Origin: Aliarcobacter vitoriensis
Lineage (GTDB): Bacteria > Campylobacterota > Campylobacteria > Campylobacterales > Arcobacteraceae
Assembly (NCBI RefSeq): GCF_003316695.1
Contig: NZ_PDKB01000010.1
Span: forward strand, 1 to 64,000
DNA length: 64,000 nt
Reading direction: 5' to 3'
The position numbers and the translations under genes are program-made. Within the stretch, counting starts at the first letter, position 1. Each line of letters opens with the position of its first letter. Under the pieces are notes generated by a model. That model was not told the origin of the DNA. It ran no database searches and worked only from the letters and a program-made list of their open reading frames with translations. Below, one piece after another: positions 46,521-57,661 of this stretch.

Positions 46521-48173
46521 TTATTTTATTTGATCTTTTAAAATATCACCAAGAGTCATAGAAGAGTCATCATTCACTGATTTTAACATTTCTCTTTCTT
46601 GTTGTTGCTCTAATCTTTTTACAGATAATCTAACTCTATTTTTCTTAGTATCAATGTTAATAATTACAGCTTCAATTTCATCACCATTTTTAACATCATC
46701 AATATTTAATGGTCCAAAATCTTCATTTCTGATTAATCCATCAAGATTATTTTCAAGTTTTATGAATACTCCAAACTCTTTTTTGTCTTTCACTATACCT
46801 TTGATAATATCACCAACTTTATAGTTGTCTTGGAATTTTTTAGCTGGTGATTCTGCAATATCTTTTATTGAAAGAGATATATTTTCTTTTTCTCTATCAA
46901 TTTTGATAATTTTTACTTCTACTTCGTCACCTTTTTTAAATAATGTTTTACATTTTACATTTGGTTCCCAAGAAGCTTCCTCATTATGTAACAATCCATC
47001 AACTTCACCTAAAGTAACAAATGCACCAAATTCAGTTAAAGTTGCAATTTTACCTTTTAACACATCACCAACTTTATTAGAATTTATAAATTTTGTAAAT
47101 GGTTTTTCTTGAAGATTTTTTAAAGATACTCTTAATCTTTTTTGGTCAAAATTTAGTTCAATTACTTCAACATTAATTTCATCACCAATATTTAAAATCT
47201 CTTTTGGATTTTTAATATTTTTATTCCAAGATAGCTCAGAAATATGTAATAACCCTTCTATATCATTACCTAAATCAACAAACGCTCCATAAGATTCAAA
47301 ATTAGAAACAGTAACAGTGATTGTATCTCCCACTTCTAATTTATCTTTTATCTCTTCCCATGGATTTGATAAAGCAGCTTTAATTGAAAGGCTTAAGTGT
47401 TGTTTTGTTTTATCATAAGATAACACAACAACTGAAACAGTATCACCTTCGCTAAAATAATTTGCAGGATTAACTGGTCCTTTGTAAGATATCTCATTAT
47501 AGTTTACTAAACCATCAATTCCACCTAAATCAACAAACATTCCATAAGAAGTAATTTTTTTAACAATACCATCAATAGGTGATTTGTTTTCTAAAATTTC
47601 AGTTACCTTAGTATCTTTAATTGATTTTGATTCTTCAATTAGTTTTTTTCTTGAAACAATTATAGAAGCTTGATTTGTATTTACTTTAATAACTTTAGCT
47701 TTTACTGTTTTTCCAATAGCTCCAATAGTTTTCATGTAAGATTGTGCTAGTGGCATAAAATATTCACAACCATCTATATCTTCTATTGTAAATCCACCTC
47801 TTTGTTTAACAGCTACAACTTTACCTTCTATTGTTACATCTTCAAAATTATCACCATGCGCTTTTACAAAATTATCAAATTTTTCTTTTTGAAGAACTTT
47901 TTTATGTGAGATATTTGGTCTTTCACCTTTATTCCCCATAAGCATTACAGGGATTGTGTCACCAACTTTATATTTTACTTCACCATTTATAGTAATTTCA
48001 TTTAAAGATAGTAATCCTTCAATTTTTTGACCAACATCAACTAAAACTTTTTCGTCTGTAATTTCAACAATTACACCATCAACAACAGAGTTATTCTCTG
48101 CTTGTTCAAAAGATTCATTAAGTAGTTGCTCAAAGTCAAATTCTTCGCCTAAATCTATATCATCCATATGCAT
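46521..48173 (-). CDS. rpsA: 30S ribosomal protein S1
   Basis: S1 binds mRNA to the small subunit. The 550-residue protein carries six S1 RNA-binding repeats, seen as recurring patterns such as GMFVDLGGIDGLVNYNE, GAFVDLGNDIEGLLHISELSW and GAFVTLGEVDGLLHNEEASW. I start it at the ATG at 48173, with AAGAAGG upstream, giving MHMDDIDLGEEFDFEQLL; the frame runs 17 codons further but without a better site. ispH follows upstream in the same direction. Confidence 0.95.
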   Translation of the reverse strand: MHMDDIDLGEEFDFEQLLNESFEQAENNSVVDGVIVEITDEKVLVDVGQKIEGLLSLNEITINGEVKYKVGDTIPVMLMGNKGERPNISHKKVLQKEKFDNFVKAHGDNFEDVTIEGKVVAVKQRGGFTIEDIDGCEYFMPLAQSYMKTIGAIGKTVKAKVIKVNTNQASIIVSRKKLIEESKSIKDTKVTEILENKSPIDGIVKKITSYGMFVDLGGIDGLVNYNEISYKGPVNPANYFSEGDTVSVVVLSYDKTKQHLSLSIKAALSNPWEEIKDKLEVGDTITVTVSNFESYGAFVDLGNDIEGLLHISELSWNKNIKNPKEILNIGDEINVEVIELNFDQKRLRVSLKNLQEKPFTKFINSNKVGDVLKGKIATLTEFGAFVTLGEVDGLLHNEEASWEPNVKCKTLFKKGDEVEVKIIKIDREKENISLSIKDIAESPAKKFQDNYKVGDIIKGIVKDKKEFGVFIKLENNLDGLIRNEDFGPLNIDDVKNGDEIEAVIINIDTKKNRVRLSVKRLEQQQEREMLKSVNDDSSMTLGDILKDQIK

Positions 48174-48242
48174 TTTCGTACCTTCTTGTTTACCAGTTTT
48201 ATTTAAAATAGGACGATTATACAAAAAAAAGGCTTAAATTAC

Positions 48243-49079
48243 CTATTTGAAATTTTTGATTTTATCTACGACTTTTTGAATTACCCAATCTGGTGTACTT
48301 GCTCCTGCAGTTATTCCACAAAACTCTTTATTTTTGAACCAAGAGCTATCTATATCATCTTCATTTTCAATTAAATATGAATCATGGCAATTTTCAAGGC
48401 AAATAGAGTGAAGTTGTTTTGTATTTGAAGAGTTTTTACCTCCAATAACAATCATAATATCTGCTTTTATTGAAATATCCCTTGCTGCATCTTGATTCTC
48501 AAATGTTGCATCACAAATAGTATTAAAGACTCTAACTTCTTTATTTCTTAAAATTAGATGATTTACTATTTCCAAATAAGTCTCTTTTTTCTTTGTTGTT
48601 TGTGCAACACAAGCAATCTTTTTATGCTTAAAATTTATATTTTCTAAATCTTCAATCCCTAAAACAATATGAACATCATCTAAATCAGAAGCATAAGATT
48701 GCACACCTTTTACCTCGGGATGTTCTTTATCTCCAAAAATTAGTATTGAGTAACCATCTTTTGACATATCTTTTACAATGTTTTGTGGTGTTGTAACAAA
48801 TGGACAAGTAGCGTTTATCACTTTTGTATTCATAGCTTTTAAATTTTTTAAATCATTTTTTGGAATACCATGTGTTCTTATAATTACTGTATCGTTCTCT
48901 TTTACATCATTTAAGTTTGAATAAAGACCAACATTAAAATCATTTTTTAAACGATTTATCTCGTCTTGATTGTGAATTAATGGTCCCATTGTTGCAGAAT
49001 TTGTATATTTTTGAGCAATATTTATAGCTCTTTTAACTCCAAAACAAAAACCATAATTTGATGCTAATTCAATTTTCAA
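48243..49079 (-). CDS. ispH: 4-hydroxy-3-methylbut-2-enyl diphosphate reductase
   Basis: IspH makes IPP and DMAPP in the last step of the methylerythritol pathway, using a [4Fe-4S] cluster held by three cysteines. These are in GFCFGVKRAI (C12), INATCPFVTTPQ and FNTICDATFENQDA. The 278-residue length is the short single-domain form. aroA ends nine bases upstream. Confidence 0.96.
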   Translation of the reverse strand: MKIELASNYGFCFGVKRAINIAQKYTNSATMGPLIHNQDEINRLKNDFNVGLYSNLNDVKENDTVIIRTHGIPKNDLKNLKAMNTKVINATCPFVTTPQNIVKDMSKDGYSILIFGDKEHPEVKGVQSYASDLDDVHIVLGIEDLENINFKHKKIACVAQTTKKKETYLEIVNHLILRNKEVRVFNTICDATFENQDAARDISIKADIMIVIGGKNSSNTKQLHSICLENCHDSYLIENEDDIDSSWFKNKEFCGITAGASTPDWVIQKVVDKIKNFK

Positions 49080-49088
49080 AACTTATCC

Positions 49089-50369
49089 TTATATATATAA
49101 AGAGTCTAAAATCTCTTTAAAATTAGGAAAAGAAGTCTCTATACAGTCTATATCTTCTATATTCATATCACAATTTAATCCAGCAATTGCAAAACTCATA
49201 GCAATTCTATGATCACCATATGAATTTATAGTTGATTTTTGTAAACTTCCACCAGTTATTTCATATCCATCTTCAAATTCTGTAAATTTAACACCACAAA
49301 GTTTCAAATTGTTTACAACACTTGATATTCTATCACTTTCTTTTACTCTAAGTTCTTTTGCATTTGAAACTTTTGATGTTCCTTTTGCCAAACTCATAGC
49401 AATAGATAGTGCAGGAAGTTCATCTATTAGCCATGAAATGTTTTCACTAACATCAATACCATTTAACTCATTGTTTATTACTTCGATATCTCCAATTGGT
49501 TCATAAATATTTTCTTTTTCTATAAAGTTTACGATTACACCCATTCTTTTTAAAACTTCATAAGCCTCAATTCTTGTAGGATTTAATGTAACATTTTTTA
49601 TTAAAACTCTTGAATTTGGAGTAATTGCTGCTGCAACTGCAAAGAAAAAAGCTGAGCTTGGATCTGTTGGAACAGTTATATTTAAAGGGTCTAAATGAGC
49701 TTTTAAAGGATGAATATTTATAAATCCTTCATTATCATATTCTAAAGTTGCCCCCATACCTTTTAACATTCTTTCTGTGTGATCTCTTGTTAATTCATTT
49801 TCTTTATATTTTGAAACTCCATTTGCTCTAAGTGCAGCCAAAATCATAGCTGATTTAACTTGTGCTGAATCAACAGGAGAGTGATAAATGAAAGGTTCTA
49901 ATTCTTTTACCCCTCGTATAAAAAGGGGGGCTTTATTCCCATTTTCTCTTCCATCAATATTTGCTCCAATACTTCTTAGTGGGTCAGCAACTCTTTTCAT
50001 TGGACGATTTCTTAAATATTTATCTCCAGTTAATATAAAGCTTCCCTCAATACTTGCTAGCAGTCCACAAAATAATCTCATAGCTGTTCCAGAATTTCCA
50101 CAATCAAGAATGTTTGAAGGTTCAGTTAGAATATCTTTTGGAGTTATTTCAACATTACTTCCAACTCTTTTTATAGTTGCACCCAACTGTTCAACAATAC
50201 TTAGAGTATTTAGAGTATCTTCAGCTGTTAGATAGTTTTTTATATATGAAGTTTGGTTTGAAAAAAGTGAAAACATCGCACATCTATGAGATATAGATTT
50301 ATCACTTGCTATAGTTGATATTGTAATATCAAAAGGTTTTACTAATCTATTAATGCTAAAATTTTTCAC
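49089..50369 (-). CDS. aroA: 3-phosphoshikimate 1-carboxyvinyltransferase (EPSP synthase)
   Basis: AroA adds enolpyruvate to shikimate-3-phosphate on the way to chorismate. The 426-residue protein has [14 protein letters not shown], the [13 protein letters not shown] motif, [13 protein letters not shown] with the active-site region, LRVKESDRI and [16 protein letters not shown]. It lies between pheT and ispH in a minus-strand run. Confidence 0.96.
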   Translation of the reverse strand: MKNFSINRLVKPFDITISTIASDKSISHRCAMFSLFSNQTSYIKNYLTAEDTLNTLSIVEQLGATIKRVGSNVEITPKDILTEPSNILDCGNSGTAMRLFCGLLASIEGSFILTGDKYLRNRPMKRVADPLRSIGANIDGRENGNKAPLFIRGVKELEPFIYHSPVDSAQVKSAMILAALRANGVSKYKENELTRDHTERMLKGMGATLEYDNEGFINIHPLKAHLDPLNITVPTDPSSAFFFAVAAAITPNSRVLIKNVTLNPTRIEAYEVLKRMGVIVNFIEKENIYEPIGDIEVINNELNGIDVSENISWLIDELPALSIAMSLAKGTSKVSNAKELRVKESDRISSVVNNLKLCGVKFTEFEDGYEITGGSLQKSTINSYGDHRIAMSFAIAGLNCDMNIEDIDCIETSFPNFKEILDSLYI

Positions 50370-50380
50370 TTTTTTCCTTT

Positions 50381-52699
50381 TTATCTAATAGTAATTGACA
50401 ATCTTTCTTTTAAAACATCTAAAATAGAGTTCATTATAGAGTTAATATCATTATCATCCAAAGTTTTTTCATCACTTTGTAAAATAAATCTTATAGTTAA
50501 ACTCTCATTATCTCCTAACTTTTCATCACTATAAATATCTATTAAATTATATTGTTTAATAATATTATTATTTAATGAATCAATAGCTTTTTTTATCTCT
50601 TTAAATTGTATTGATTTTGGAGTAATAATACTTAAATCTTTTCTTGAAACTTGAAATTTCGAGTAAGGATTTGCTTTTATTAAATCATTTTTTATACTCT
50701 CAAAATCAACTTCTGCCATAAAAGTATCACTTAAATCAAAATCATTAGTTACATTTGGATGTAGTTTAAATATATGTCCAACAATATTTCCATCTATTAA
50801 AATATTTGCATTTTGATATGGATGAATAAAATCATTGTTTATTTCTATCATTGGCTCTAAATCAAATTCTCCAATACTATTTAAGACCTTTTTAGCAAAT
50901 GAAAAAAACTCGATATTCTTTGGTTTTCCTGCATTGCTTACATCTTCAATTTCAGATGCTCCACTATAGATAAAACTAATTTTTTTAGATTCATTTCTAT
51001 TCTCATCAAAAACTGTTCCAATTTCAAAGAAAGATGTTTTTCTTGCACCCACTTTAAAATTATTTGAACAAGCTTCAACTAGATTATAAAATAGAGTAGT
51101 TCTATATGTATTTAACTCTTTTACTATTGGATTTATTAAATCTAGTTCATTTTTAACTGTTTTAAATCCATACTTTTCTAAACCTTCTTTTGAAGTGAAT
51201 ACATAAGTTAATGTTTCAAAAAAGCCATTTTCTATCGCTTTTGCTCTTATTTTATTTTTCTTAATTAAATCATTTGATGTTTTATTTATTCTTTTTACTT
51301 CATCAATTGCTAAAGGCTTTGCTTGTATTTTGTCAATGCCTATCATTCTTATAACTTCTTCCGTTATATCTGCAATATTTTTTACATCATGTCTATATAA
51401 AGGTACTTTGATAAGTAGAATATCATCTAAAGACTCTTTTATTTCAAAATCTAAAGCTGTTAATATTCTTTCAATTTCAAATTTATCGATTTCTTCTCCA
51501 ATAATAGAGTTTATTTTATTTACACTAACACTCAAAGTAGTTTTCTCTATTTCTTCTAAAAACTCTTTTGTTCCAGAGTATATAGTTGCACCTAATTTTG
51601 ACGTAAAATTTGCAAAGTAGTCTAAACCAAACTCTAAATTTGGTTCACTTCCTCTTGAAGATTTATAAAAAACATCACTAGTTTTAATTTTTGTATCAAA
51701 AACCTTTCTTGATATAACTTCTGGATTTATATATGAAGCTTCAACTAAAAAATCTTTACAATCTTCTTCAAAATCTTTATGCTCAACACCAATAGTACTC
51801 AAAATCTCACCTTGAGAATAAAGACTATCAAATCCTAATCCATTTTTCTTTAAATCCCAAACATAAAGTTCATTTTTCAATGTAGCCTTATCTTTTGGAT
51901 AGGCGTTGAAAATAACTCCTACAGAGTGTGTAAGATAACTCAAAGTATTTTTAATATCACTGTTGTTTTTTAATTTTCCAATAGTAGCTAATCTTAAATT
52001 TGTGATTAAATCTAGATTAAAATTTGTAAAATTTATTGCTTTGTATGCCAAAAATGAGTCAATATTGCTACTAGTAATATCAAACAATTGACCTATACTT
52101 AGTTCGTTATAGTTTACTTCTTTATCAAGTTCAATTAAAGGAATCTCATAATAAGCACTTAATTCTCTTGCTACTCCTAAAATACTTAAACAATCTCCTC
52201 TATTTGGAGTAAGTCCAATTTCGATAATGGTATCATTTAAACTTTTATAATCTTTTAGTTCTTTTCCTAAAATAAGTTCTCCAATAGAGTTATCAAGTAA
52301 CATAATTCCATCATTTAGCTTTGGAAGACCAATTTCCGTAGAAGAACAAATCATACCATTTGATTCTACTCCTCTTAGTTTTGCAGCTTTGATTTTTAAA
52401 TCACCTAAAGCAGCTCCAACAGTAGCAACTACAACAAACTGTCCTATATCAACATTTGTTGCACCACAAACAATTTGTTCTATTTTGTCTCCTAAGTCTA
52501 CTTGACAAATATTTAATTTATCAGCATCAGGATGTTTCTCTTTTTCTAATATTTTACCTACTACAACTTTTTGTGCAATTGATATATTATTTACACTATC
52601 TACCTCTAGCCCAATAGAATTTAGAGTTTTACAAATCTCTTCAATACTTAGATGAGATATATTAATGAATTGTTCTAACCAATTTTTCGTAATTATCAT
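50381..52699 (-). CDS. pheT: Phenylalanyl-tRNA synthetase beta chain
   Basis: The beta chain of the (alpha-beta)2 synthetase. The 772 residues include an N-terminal tRNA-binding domain (about 40-150, [32 protein letters not shown]), the B3/4 editing region, B5 (about 390-460), and a C-terminal anticodon-binding FDX-ACB domain (about 680-770, [14 protein letters not shown]). It overlaps pheS by four bases, matching the fixed pheST pairing. Confidence 0.95.
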   Translation of the reverse strand: MIITKNWLEQFINISHLSIEEICKTLNSIGLEVDSVNNISIAQKVVVGKILEKEKHPDADKLNICQVDLGDKIEQIVCGATNVDIGQFVVVATVGAALGDLKIKAAKLRGVESNGMICSSTEIGLPKLNDGIMLLDNSIGELILGKELKDYKSLNDTIIEIGLTPNRGDCLSILGVARELSAYYEIPLIELDKEVNYNELSIGQLFDITSSNIDSFLAYKAINFTNFNLDLITNLRLATIGKLKNNSDIKNTLSYLTHSVGVIFNAYPKDKATLKNELYVWDLKKNGLGFDSLYSQGEILSTIGVEHKDFEEDCKDFLVEASYINPEVISRKVFDTKIKTSDVFYKSSRGSEPNLEFGLDYFANFTSKLGATIYSGTKEFLEEIEKTTLSVSVNKINSIIGEEIDKFEIERILTALDFEIKESLDDILLIKVPLYRHDVKNIADITEEVIRMIGIDKIQAKPLAIDEVKRINKTSNDLIKKNKIRAKAIENGFFETLTYVFTSKEGLEKYGFKTVKNELDLINPIVKELNTYRTTLFYNLVEACSNNFKVGARKTSFFEIGTVFDENRNESKKISFIYSGASEIEDVSNAGKPKNIEFFSFAKKVLNSIGEFDLEPMIEINNDFIHPYQNANILIDGNIVGHIFKLHPNVTNDFDLSDTFMAEVDFESIKNDLIKANPYSKFQVSRKDLSIITPKSIQFKEIKKAIDSLNNNIIKQYNLIDIYSDEKLGDNESLTIRFILQSDEKTLDDNDINSIMNSILDVLKERLSITIR

Positions 52700-53688
52700 T
52701 TAAATTGTCCTAATAATCTTGTATCACTTTCAAATAAAGATCTTAAATCACCAATACTATGAATTAACATTGCAAATCTCTCTATTCCTAATCCAAAAGC
52801 ATACCCTGATTTATTTTTATATCCTACTGCATCAAAAACATTTTGATCTACAATACCGCAACCTAGTACTTCAAGCCAACCTGTTTGTGAACATACACGA
52901 CAACCATTTCCTTTACAAAATACACATGAAATATCAACTTCAGCTGATGGTTCTGTAAATGGAAAATATGATGGTCTAAATCTAACTTCAACCTCTCCAA
53001 ACATATGTTGTAAAAATTCGACTAAAACATGTTTTAAATTTGCAAATGATATTTTGTCTGCTTCATCAACTACAAGTGCTTCTATTTGATGAAACATTGG
53101 AGTATGAGTTATATCAAAATCTCTCCTAAAAACAGTTCCTGGAGCAATCATTCTAATAGGAGATTTTTGAGAAAGCATAGTTCTTATTTGAACAGGTGAA
53201 GTGTGAGTTCTTAAAAGTGTATAATCTTTGTTGTAAAAAGTATCTGCCATATCACGTGCTGGGTGGTACTTTGGAAGGTTTAAAGCTTCAAAATTATGAA
53301 AATCATCTTCTACTAAAGGACCCTCTTCAACTGCAAAATTTAGATTTTGAAAATAAGTTATTATTCTATTCATCGTTTCAGAAACTGGGTGAACTGCACC
53401 ACATGACAGTTCTTTGTTGAATTTAGTAACATCTATTTTTTCAGATTCTAATTTTTTATTCAAACTCTCTTTTTCAAGTTCTAATTTCTTTTCTTCAATA
53501 GCATCTGTGATAGCTTCTTTTTGCTTATTTAGATTTTCTGCAAATGATTTCTTTTCTTCATTTGGTATATCTTTCATCTTTGCAAACTCAATAGTCAAAA
53601 CACCTTTTTTACCTAATATTTCAACTCTTACACTTTCCAAATCTTCAAGTGTTTTTGTATTTTGTATTTTTTCAATCCAAAGATTCAC
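52696..53688 (-). CDS. pheS: Phenylalanyl-tRNA synthetase alpha chain
   Basis: The catalytic chain, 330 residues. It has an N-terminal coiled-coil tRNA-binding arm (about 1-85), then class II motifs: [41 protein letters not shown], and the C-terminal [13 protein letters not shown] cysteine-rich insertion [18 protein letters not shown] is present, as in some other bacterial PheS. It heads the pheST-aroA-ispH-rpsA-serA-efp series, divergent from the HIT gene. Confidence 0.96.
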   Translation of the reverse strand: MNLWIEKIQNTKTLEDLESVRVEILGKKGVLTIEFAKMKDIPNEEKKSFAENLNKQKEAITDAIEEKKLELEKESLNKKLESEKIDVTKFNKELSCGAVHPVSETMNRIITYFQNLNFAVEEGPLVEDDFHNFEALNLPKYHPARDMADTFYNKDYTLLRTHTSPVQIRTMLSQKSPIRMIAPGTVFRRDFDITHTPMFHQIEALVVDEADKISFANLKHVLVEFLQHMFGEVEVRFRPSYFPFTEPSAEVDISCVFCKGNGCRVCSQTGWLEVLGCGIVDQNVFDAVGYKNKSGYAFGLGIERFAMLIHSIGDLRSLFESDTRLLGQFK

Positions 53689-53746
53689 TTTTGTTTCCTA
53701 ATTCTAAATTCATATTATATTTATCTAATTCAAAGTAGCGATTGTA

Positions 53747-53763
53747 TCTAATACTTTATTAGA
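53747..53763. promoter_or_regulatory. Perfect inverted repeat in the pheS/HIT divergent gap
   Basis: TCTAATA (53747-53753), CTT, TATTAGA (53757-53763) form a 7-3-7 palindrome that ends seven bases before the TATAAT at 53771, in the spacer/-35 region of the HIT promoter. It could be an operator; no cognate regulator is adjacent. Confidence 0.35.
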
Positions 53764-53770
53764 GTTTGGT

Positions 53771-53776
53771 TATAAT
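53771..53776 (+). promoter_or_regulatory. Candidate -10 box for the HIT gene
   Basis: TATAAT lies 45 bases before the HIT ATG, with TTTGG just upstream. The HIT gene is monocistronic, so it needs its own promoter in this gap. Confidence 0.55.
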
Positions 53777-53815
53777 GGTATTTACAGCAAATGCAACAAA
53801 TTAAAGGATAATCAT

Positions 53816-54154
53816 ATGTGTATATTTTGTAAAATAGTAAATAAAGAGATACCTAGTAATATAGTATTAGAAGATGAAAATTTTTTAGCTTTTCATGATA
53901 TTAATCCAACTAGAAAGGTTCATGTTCTAGTTATCCCTAAAATTCATTTTGACTCATTCCAAGTAACAAATTCTGACATTATGCGGGATATGACAAAATT
54001 TATTCAACAAGTAGCAATTGAATTAAATATTGATAAAAGTGGATATAGACTAATTACAAATATTGGAAATGATGGTGGACAAGAAGTATCTCATTTACAT
54101 TTTCACTTAATAGGTGGAGAAAAAGTTGGAAGATTAGTAAGAGAAAGAGAGTAG
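53816..54154 (+). CDS. HIT-family (HINT-like) nucleotide hydrolase
   Basis: A 112-residue histidine-triad protein. The catalytic HxHxH is H93, H95 and H97 in SHLHFHLIGG. The N-terminal MCIFCKIVNKEIPSNIVLED and the C-C pair (C2, C5) are typical of HINT proteins, which hydrolyse nucleoside phosphoramidates. Physiological substrate is unknown. It lies alone on the plus strand between two minus-strand blocks. Confidence 0.92.
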   Translation: MCIFCKIVNKEIPSNIVLEDENFLAFHDINPTRKVHVLVIPKIHFDSFQVTNSDIMRDMTKFIQQVAIELNIDKSGYRLITNIGNDGGQEVSHLHFHLIGGEKVGRLVRERE

Positions 54155-54178
54155 GCTAAACTAAGATGTTTAGCTTTT
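54155..54178 (+). terminator. Terminator after the HIT gene
   Basis: GCTAAAC (54155-54161) and GTTTAGC (54168-54174) form a stem around TAAGAT, followed by TTTT. It begins at the base after the HIT stop codon and overlaps the end of convergent accA slightly. Confidence 0.6.
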
Positions 54179-55112
54179 ACTCTTGAAATGAACCAAGATT
54201 CATTATTTTTTGATATTTTCTTTCTTGTCTTTCTTTTGGTGTTAGTTTTTTTAACTCTTCAATTGAACTTAAAAAATATTCTTTTAACGCTATTATTGCT
54301 TCATCTTTTTTTCTATGTGCACCAATCAATGGTTCATTAATAACGTCATCTACCAAATTTAACTGTTTTAAATTTTCAGCTGTAATTTTCAGTGCTTGTG
54401 CTGCTGTTTCAACCTTTGTTGGATCATTCCACAAAATAGCACTACATCCTTCTGGAGATATAACTGCATATACCGAATATCTCATCATCGCAAGTTTATC
54501 AGCAATAGAAATAGCTAAAGCACCACCACTTCCACCTTCTCCAATTACAACTGAAATAGTTGGTGTTGTAAGATTTGCAAATTCAAATAGGTTTCTAGCA
54601 ATTGCTTCACTTTGATTTCGCTCTTCAGCACCCAATCCTGGATATGCACCTGGAGTATCAACTAACATTAACACTGGAATTTGAAATTTTTCAGCCATTT
54701 GAGCAGCTCTTAATGCTTTTCTATAGCCTTCAGGATTTGGCATACCAAAATTTCTTTTTAATTTTTCTTTAGTTCCTCTACCTTTTTGCTCTCCAATTAC
54801 TAGAACTCTTTGTGTTCCAATAAATCCTAAGTAGCACACAATAGCATGATCATCAACAAAATGTCTATCACCATGAATCTCATAAGCATTTGTAAGAATT
54901 CCTAAAATATAATCAAGAGCATATGGTCTATCAGGATGTCTTGCTAATTGAAGTTTTTGATAATCATTTAAATTTTTAAAAGTTTTTTCAACCTCTTTTT
55001 CCAATTTTTTTTCTAAAATATCAACAGCATGTTCATCTGCTTTAGTTTTTGCGATTATTATCTCTTCTTCAATTTTTTTGATTTTTTCTTCAAATTCTAA
55101 GTAAGTTGCCAA
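54177..55112 (-). CDS. accA: Acetyl-CoA carboxylase carboxyltransferase subunit alpha
   Basis: AccA with AccD transfers the carboxyl group from biotin to acetyl-CoA in the first step of fatty acid synthesis. The 311-residue protein has [69 protein letters not shown] and [20 protein letters not shown] strong hairpin between fabF and accA suggests it is transcribed separately. Confidence 0.96.
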   Translation of the reverse strand: MATYLEFEEKIKKIEEEIIIAKTKADEHAVDILEKKLEKEVEKTFKNLNDYQKLQLARHPDRPYALDYILGILTNAYEIHGDRHFVDDHAIVCYLGFIGTQRVLVIGEQKGRGTKEKLKRNFGMPNPEGYRKALRAAQMAEKFQIPVLMLVDTPGAYPGLGAEERNQSEAIARNLFEFANLTTPTISVVIGEGGSGGALAISIADKLAMMRYSVYAVISPEGCSAILWNDPTKVETAAQALKITAENLKQLNLVDDVINEPLIGAHRKKDEAIIALKEYFLSSIEELKKLTPKERQERKYQKIMNLGSFQE

Positions 55113-55126
55113 TTTTTTTCCTCAAT

Positions 55127-55154
55127 AAAAAAGGGATTTTTTCATCCCTTTTTT
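55127..55154. terminator. Strong terminator between fabF and accA
   Basis: AAAAAAGGGAT (55127-55137) and ATCCCTTTTTT (55144-55154) pair around TTTTTC. It lies 7 bases after the fabF stop in the minus-strand direction and should end its transcript, leaving only a short stretch before accA for a promoter or read-through. Confidence 0.78.
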
Positions 55155-55160
55155 ATATAT

Positions 55161-56420
55161 TTATTTCGTATATTTTTTGAATATTATAGAACCGTTTGTT
55201 CCACCAAAACCAAAATTATTACTCATAACTGTTGTTAATTCAGTTTTTCTTGCTACATTTGGAACTACATCTAAATCACACTCTGGATCTTGATTTATAA
55301 CATTTATTGTTGGAGGAATAATACCTTCATTTAAAGCCTTAATAGCCATAATAGCTTCAATAGCTCCTGCTGCTCCTAAACAATGACCTATTTGTCCTTT
55401 TGTCGAAGAAACTGGTGGACAGTTCTCTTTTCCTCCAAATAGTGCTTTAATTGCAGCGGTTTCATTTTTGTCACCAACTGGAGTTGAAGTTCCATGAGTA
55501 TTAATATAGTCAATTTTTGGATATTCTCCTGTTATATTTTTTGTCATTTCAAAAGCTGCTTTCATAGCTCTTAGCGGTCCATCAATAACTGGTGAAGTGA
55601 TATGATTTGCATCACCGCTTTCTCCAAAACCAATAATTTCACAATATATTTTTGCATTTCTTTCTAATGCACTATCTAAAGTTTCAACAACTAAAGCTCC
55701 AGCACCTTCTCCCATAACAAAACCATCTCTGTCAATATCAAAAGGACGAGAAGCAGTTTTTGGGTCATCATTTCTTGTTGATAATGCTTTCATTGCCGCA
55801 AATCCACCAACTCCAGCACCACAAATAGCACTTTCTGCTCCAACAACCAATATTCTATCTGCACCATTTAACATAATAGTTTTAACAGCATCACTTAAAG
55901 CGTGAGTTGAAGCTGCACAAGCTGTAACATGTCCTAATGAAGGTCCTTTCAAATTGTGTTCAATAGATATAAAACCACTCAACATATTAGCTAATGATGA
56001 AGGTATAAAAAAGGGAGATATTTTTCTTGAACCTCTAGTATCACATATTGTAGAGTTCTTTTGAATTGTTGATAATCCACCAATTCCAGAACCAGAAATA
56101 ATTCCAAATCTATCTGCAATAGTAGAATCTACTTTTTTATTTTCAATTGTTACAAATCCACTATCAATCATTGCTTCTAAAGCAGCTTTAATACCTAATT
56201 GGATAAATCTATCAGCTTTTTTTACCTCTTTTTTGTCCATTACAGTTTCTGGATCAAAATTTTTAACTTCTCCTGCAATTTGTACAGTAAAATCATTTGT
56301 GTCAAATAGTGTTATCTTGTCTATTCCACAAACACCATTTACAATTGCATCGAAAGATTCACTTACATTATGTCCTGTAGAATTTATAGTACCTAGACCT
56401 GTAATAACAACTCTTTTCAT
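55161..56420 (-). CDS. fabF: 3-oxoacyl-[acyl-carrier-protein] synthase II
   Basis: FabF elongates acyl chains by condensing malonyl-ACP. The 419-residue thiolase-fold protein has the nucleophile C168 in VTACAASTHAL, catalytic histidines in NTHGTSTPVGD and in the QIGHCLGAAGA region, and the C-terminal NNFGFGGTNGSI. The ATG at 56420 with GGAG nine bases before it is preferred to a TTG five codons upstream that overlaps the GGAG. acpP is the next gene upstream on the same strand, with a terminator between. Confidence 0.96.
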   Translation of the reverse strand: MKRVVITGLGTINSTGHNVSESFDAIVNGVCGIDKITLFDTNDFTVQIAGEVKNFDPETVMDKKEVKKADRFIQLGIKAALEAMIDSGFVTIENKKVDSTIADRFGIISGSGIGGLSTIQKNSTICDTRGSRKISPFFIPSSLANMLSGFISIEHNLKGPSLGHVTACAASTHALSDAVKTIMLNGADRILVVGAESAICGAGVGGFAAMKALSTRNDDPKTASRPFDIDRDGFVMGEGAGALVVETLDSALERNAKIYCEIIGFGESGDANHITSPVIDGPLRAMKAAFEMTKNITGEYPKIDYINTHGTSTPVGDKNETAAIKALFGGKENCPPVSSTKGQIGHCLGAAGAIEAIMAIKALNEGIIPPTINVINQDPECDLDVVPNVARKTELTTVMSNNFGFGGTNGSIIFKKYTK

Positions 56421-56496
56421 ATAGTTATGCTCCAATATATTAGTATTCTTATTTTATTTATTCAATTTTTACAATAAAAACTCAATAGAAAAAATT

Positions 56497-56524
56497 TTAA
56501 ATGAAAGAAAAATCTTTCATTTAA
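56497..56524. terminator. Terminator after acpP
   Basis: TTAAATGAAAGA (56497-56508) and TCTTTCATTTAA (56513-56524) pair perfectly with an AAAA loop. Read on the minus strand the stem is followed by a T run, as expected after acpP. Confidence 0.75.
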
Positions 56525-56537
56525 TCAAAGTATAAAA

Positions 56538-56768
56538 TTACTTGTTATTTTCGATGTATGCTATTGCATCACCAACAGTTAAAATTTTCTCAGCTTCTTC
56601 ATCTGGGATTTCGATTTCAAATTTTTCTTCTAGTGCCATTACAAGCTCAACAACATCTAGTGAATCTGCTCCTAAATCTTCAATAAATTTTGAATCTTCT
56701 TTAACTTCTGCTGGATCACAATCTAATTGCTCTACAACAACTGCTTTTACATCATCTAATAATGCCAT
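56538..56768 (-). CDS. acpP: Acyl carrier protein
   Basis: A 76-residue acidic protein that carries the growing acyl chain on phosphopantetheine. The attachment serine is S36 in [11 protein letters not shown]. Length and composition are standard. It lies between fabG and fabF, with a terminator downstream giving it a short, abundant transcript as commonly seen for acpP. Confidence 0.97.
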   Translation of the reverse strand: MALLDDVKAVVVEQLDCDPAEVKEDSKFIEDLGADSLDVVELVMALEEKFEIEIPDEEAEKILTVGDAIAYIENNK

Positions 56769-56861
56769 TTTTAATTCCTTTAATAAAATTGTCCTCTAAT
56801 TATACAAAAAAGTTTTTAAAACTCATTTAAAATTTAAAAATATATGTTTAAAAACTATATT

Positions 56862-57605
56862 TTAAACATATAATCCACCATTTACTTTTAAAATTTCACC
56901 AGTAATATAAGATGAATGATCACTCAATAAAAATGCTACTGCATCAGCTATTTCACTTGGATTTCCAAATCTTGAAAGAGGTATATTTTTTTCATAATCA
57001 GCTTTTACTTCAGCTTTTAATAAATCAGTCATATCTGTTTGGATAAATCCAGGAGTTACACAATTGTATCTGATATTTCTACTTGCTGCTTCTTTTGCAA
57101 ATGATTTTGTCATTGCATTTAATCCACCTTTTGATGCACTATAATTAGTTTGACCAGGATTTCCCATTTCTCCAACTATTGAAGATATATTTACTACTGA
57201 ACCAAATCTTTTTTTACTCATAGTTTTTAAAGCTTCTCTACAACCAATAAATGCAGAAGTTAAATTTGCATCAATTACAGATGTAAAATCTTCAACACTC
57301 ATTCTTAAAGCTAATTTATCTTTTGTAATTCCAGCATTATTTACTAAATATGCTAATTCTCCATCACTATCAATAATAGTTTTTATCATATTTATAAACT
57401 CTTCTTCATTTGTAACATCAGCTTTTATTATTGCAGCTTGTCCACCATTTTTTTCAATCTCTTCTTGAACTTTTTGTGCTTCCTCAATTTTACTTCTATA
57501 ATTAATCCACACTTTTAGACCATAAGATGCTAAAGTTTTTGCAATTTGCTCTCCAATTCCTCTACCTGCACCAGTTATAAGTACATTGCCACCAGAAAAT
57601 TTCAT
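56862..57605 (-). CDS. fabG: 3-oxoacyl-[acyl-carrier-protein] reductase
   Basis: FabG reduces 3-oxoacyl-ACP with NADPH. The 247-residue short-chain dehydrogenase has VLITGAGRGIGEQ, NNAG, the catalytic serine in NISSIVGEMG and YSASKGG (about residue 152). Two ATGs lie side by side; the second (57605) is seven bases from AAGGA and is chosen, the first adds one methionine. It is followed by acpP after 93 bases. Confidence 0.95.
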   Translation of the reverse strand: MKFSGGNVLITGAGRGIGEQIAKTLASYGLKVWINYRSKIEEAQKVQEEIEKNGGQAAIIKADVTNEEEFINMIKTIIDSDGELAYLVNNAGITKDKLALRMSVEDFTSVIDANLTSAFIGCREALKTMSKKRFGSVVNISSIVGEMGNPGQTNYSASKGGLNAMTKSFAKEAASRNIRYNCVTPGFIQTDMTDLLKAEVKADYEKNIPLSRFGNPSEIADAVAFLLSDHSSYITGEILKVNGGLYV

Positions 57606-57661
57606 CATTAATCCTTATTATTTTTTAAATAAAGCTAGATTATAGCAATATTTATATTATA

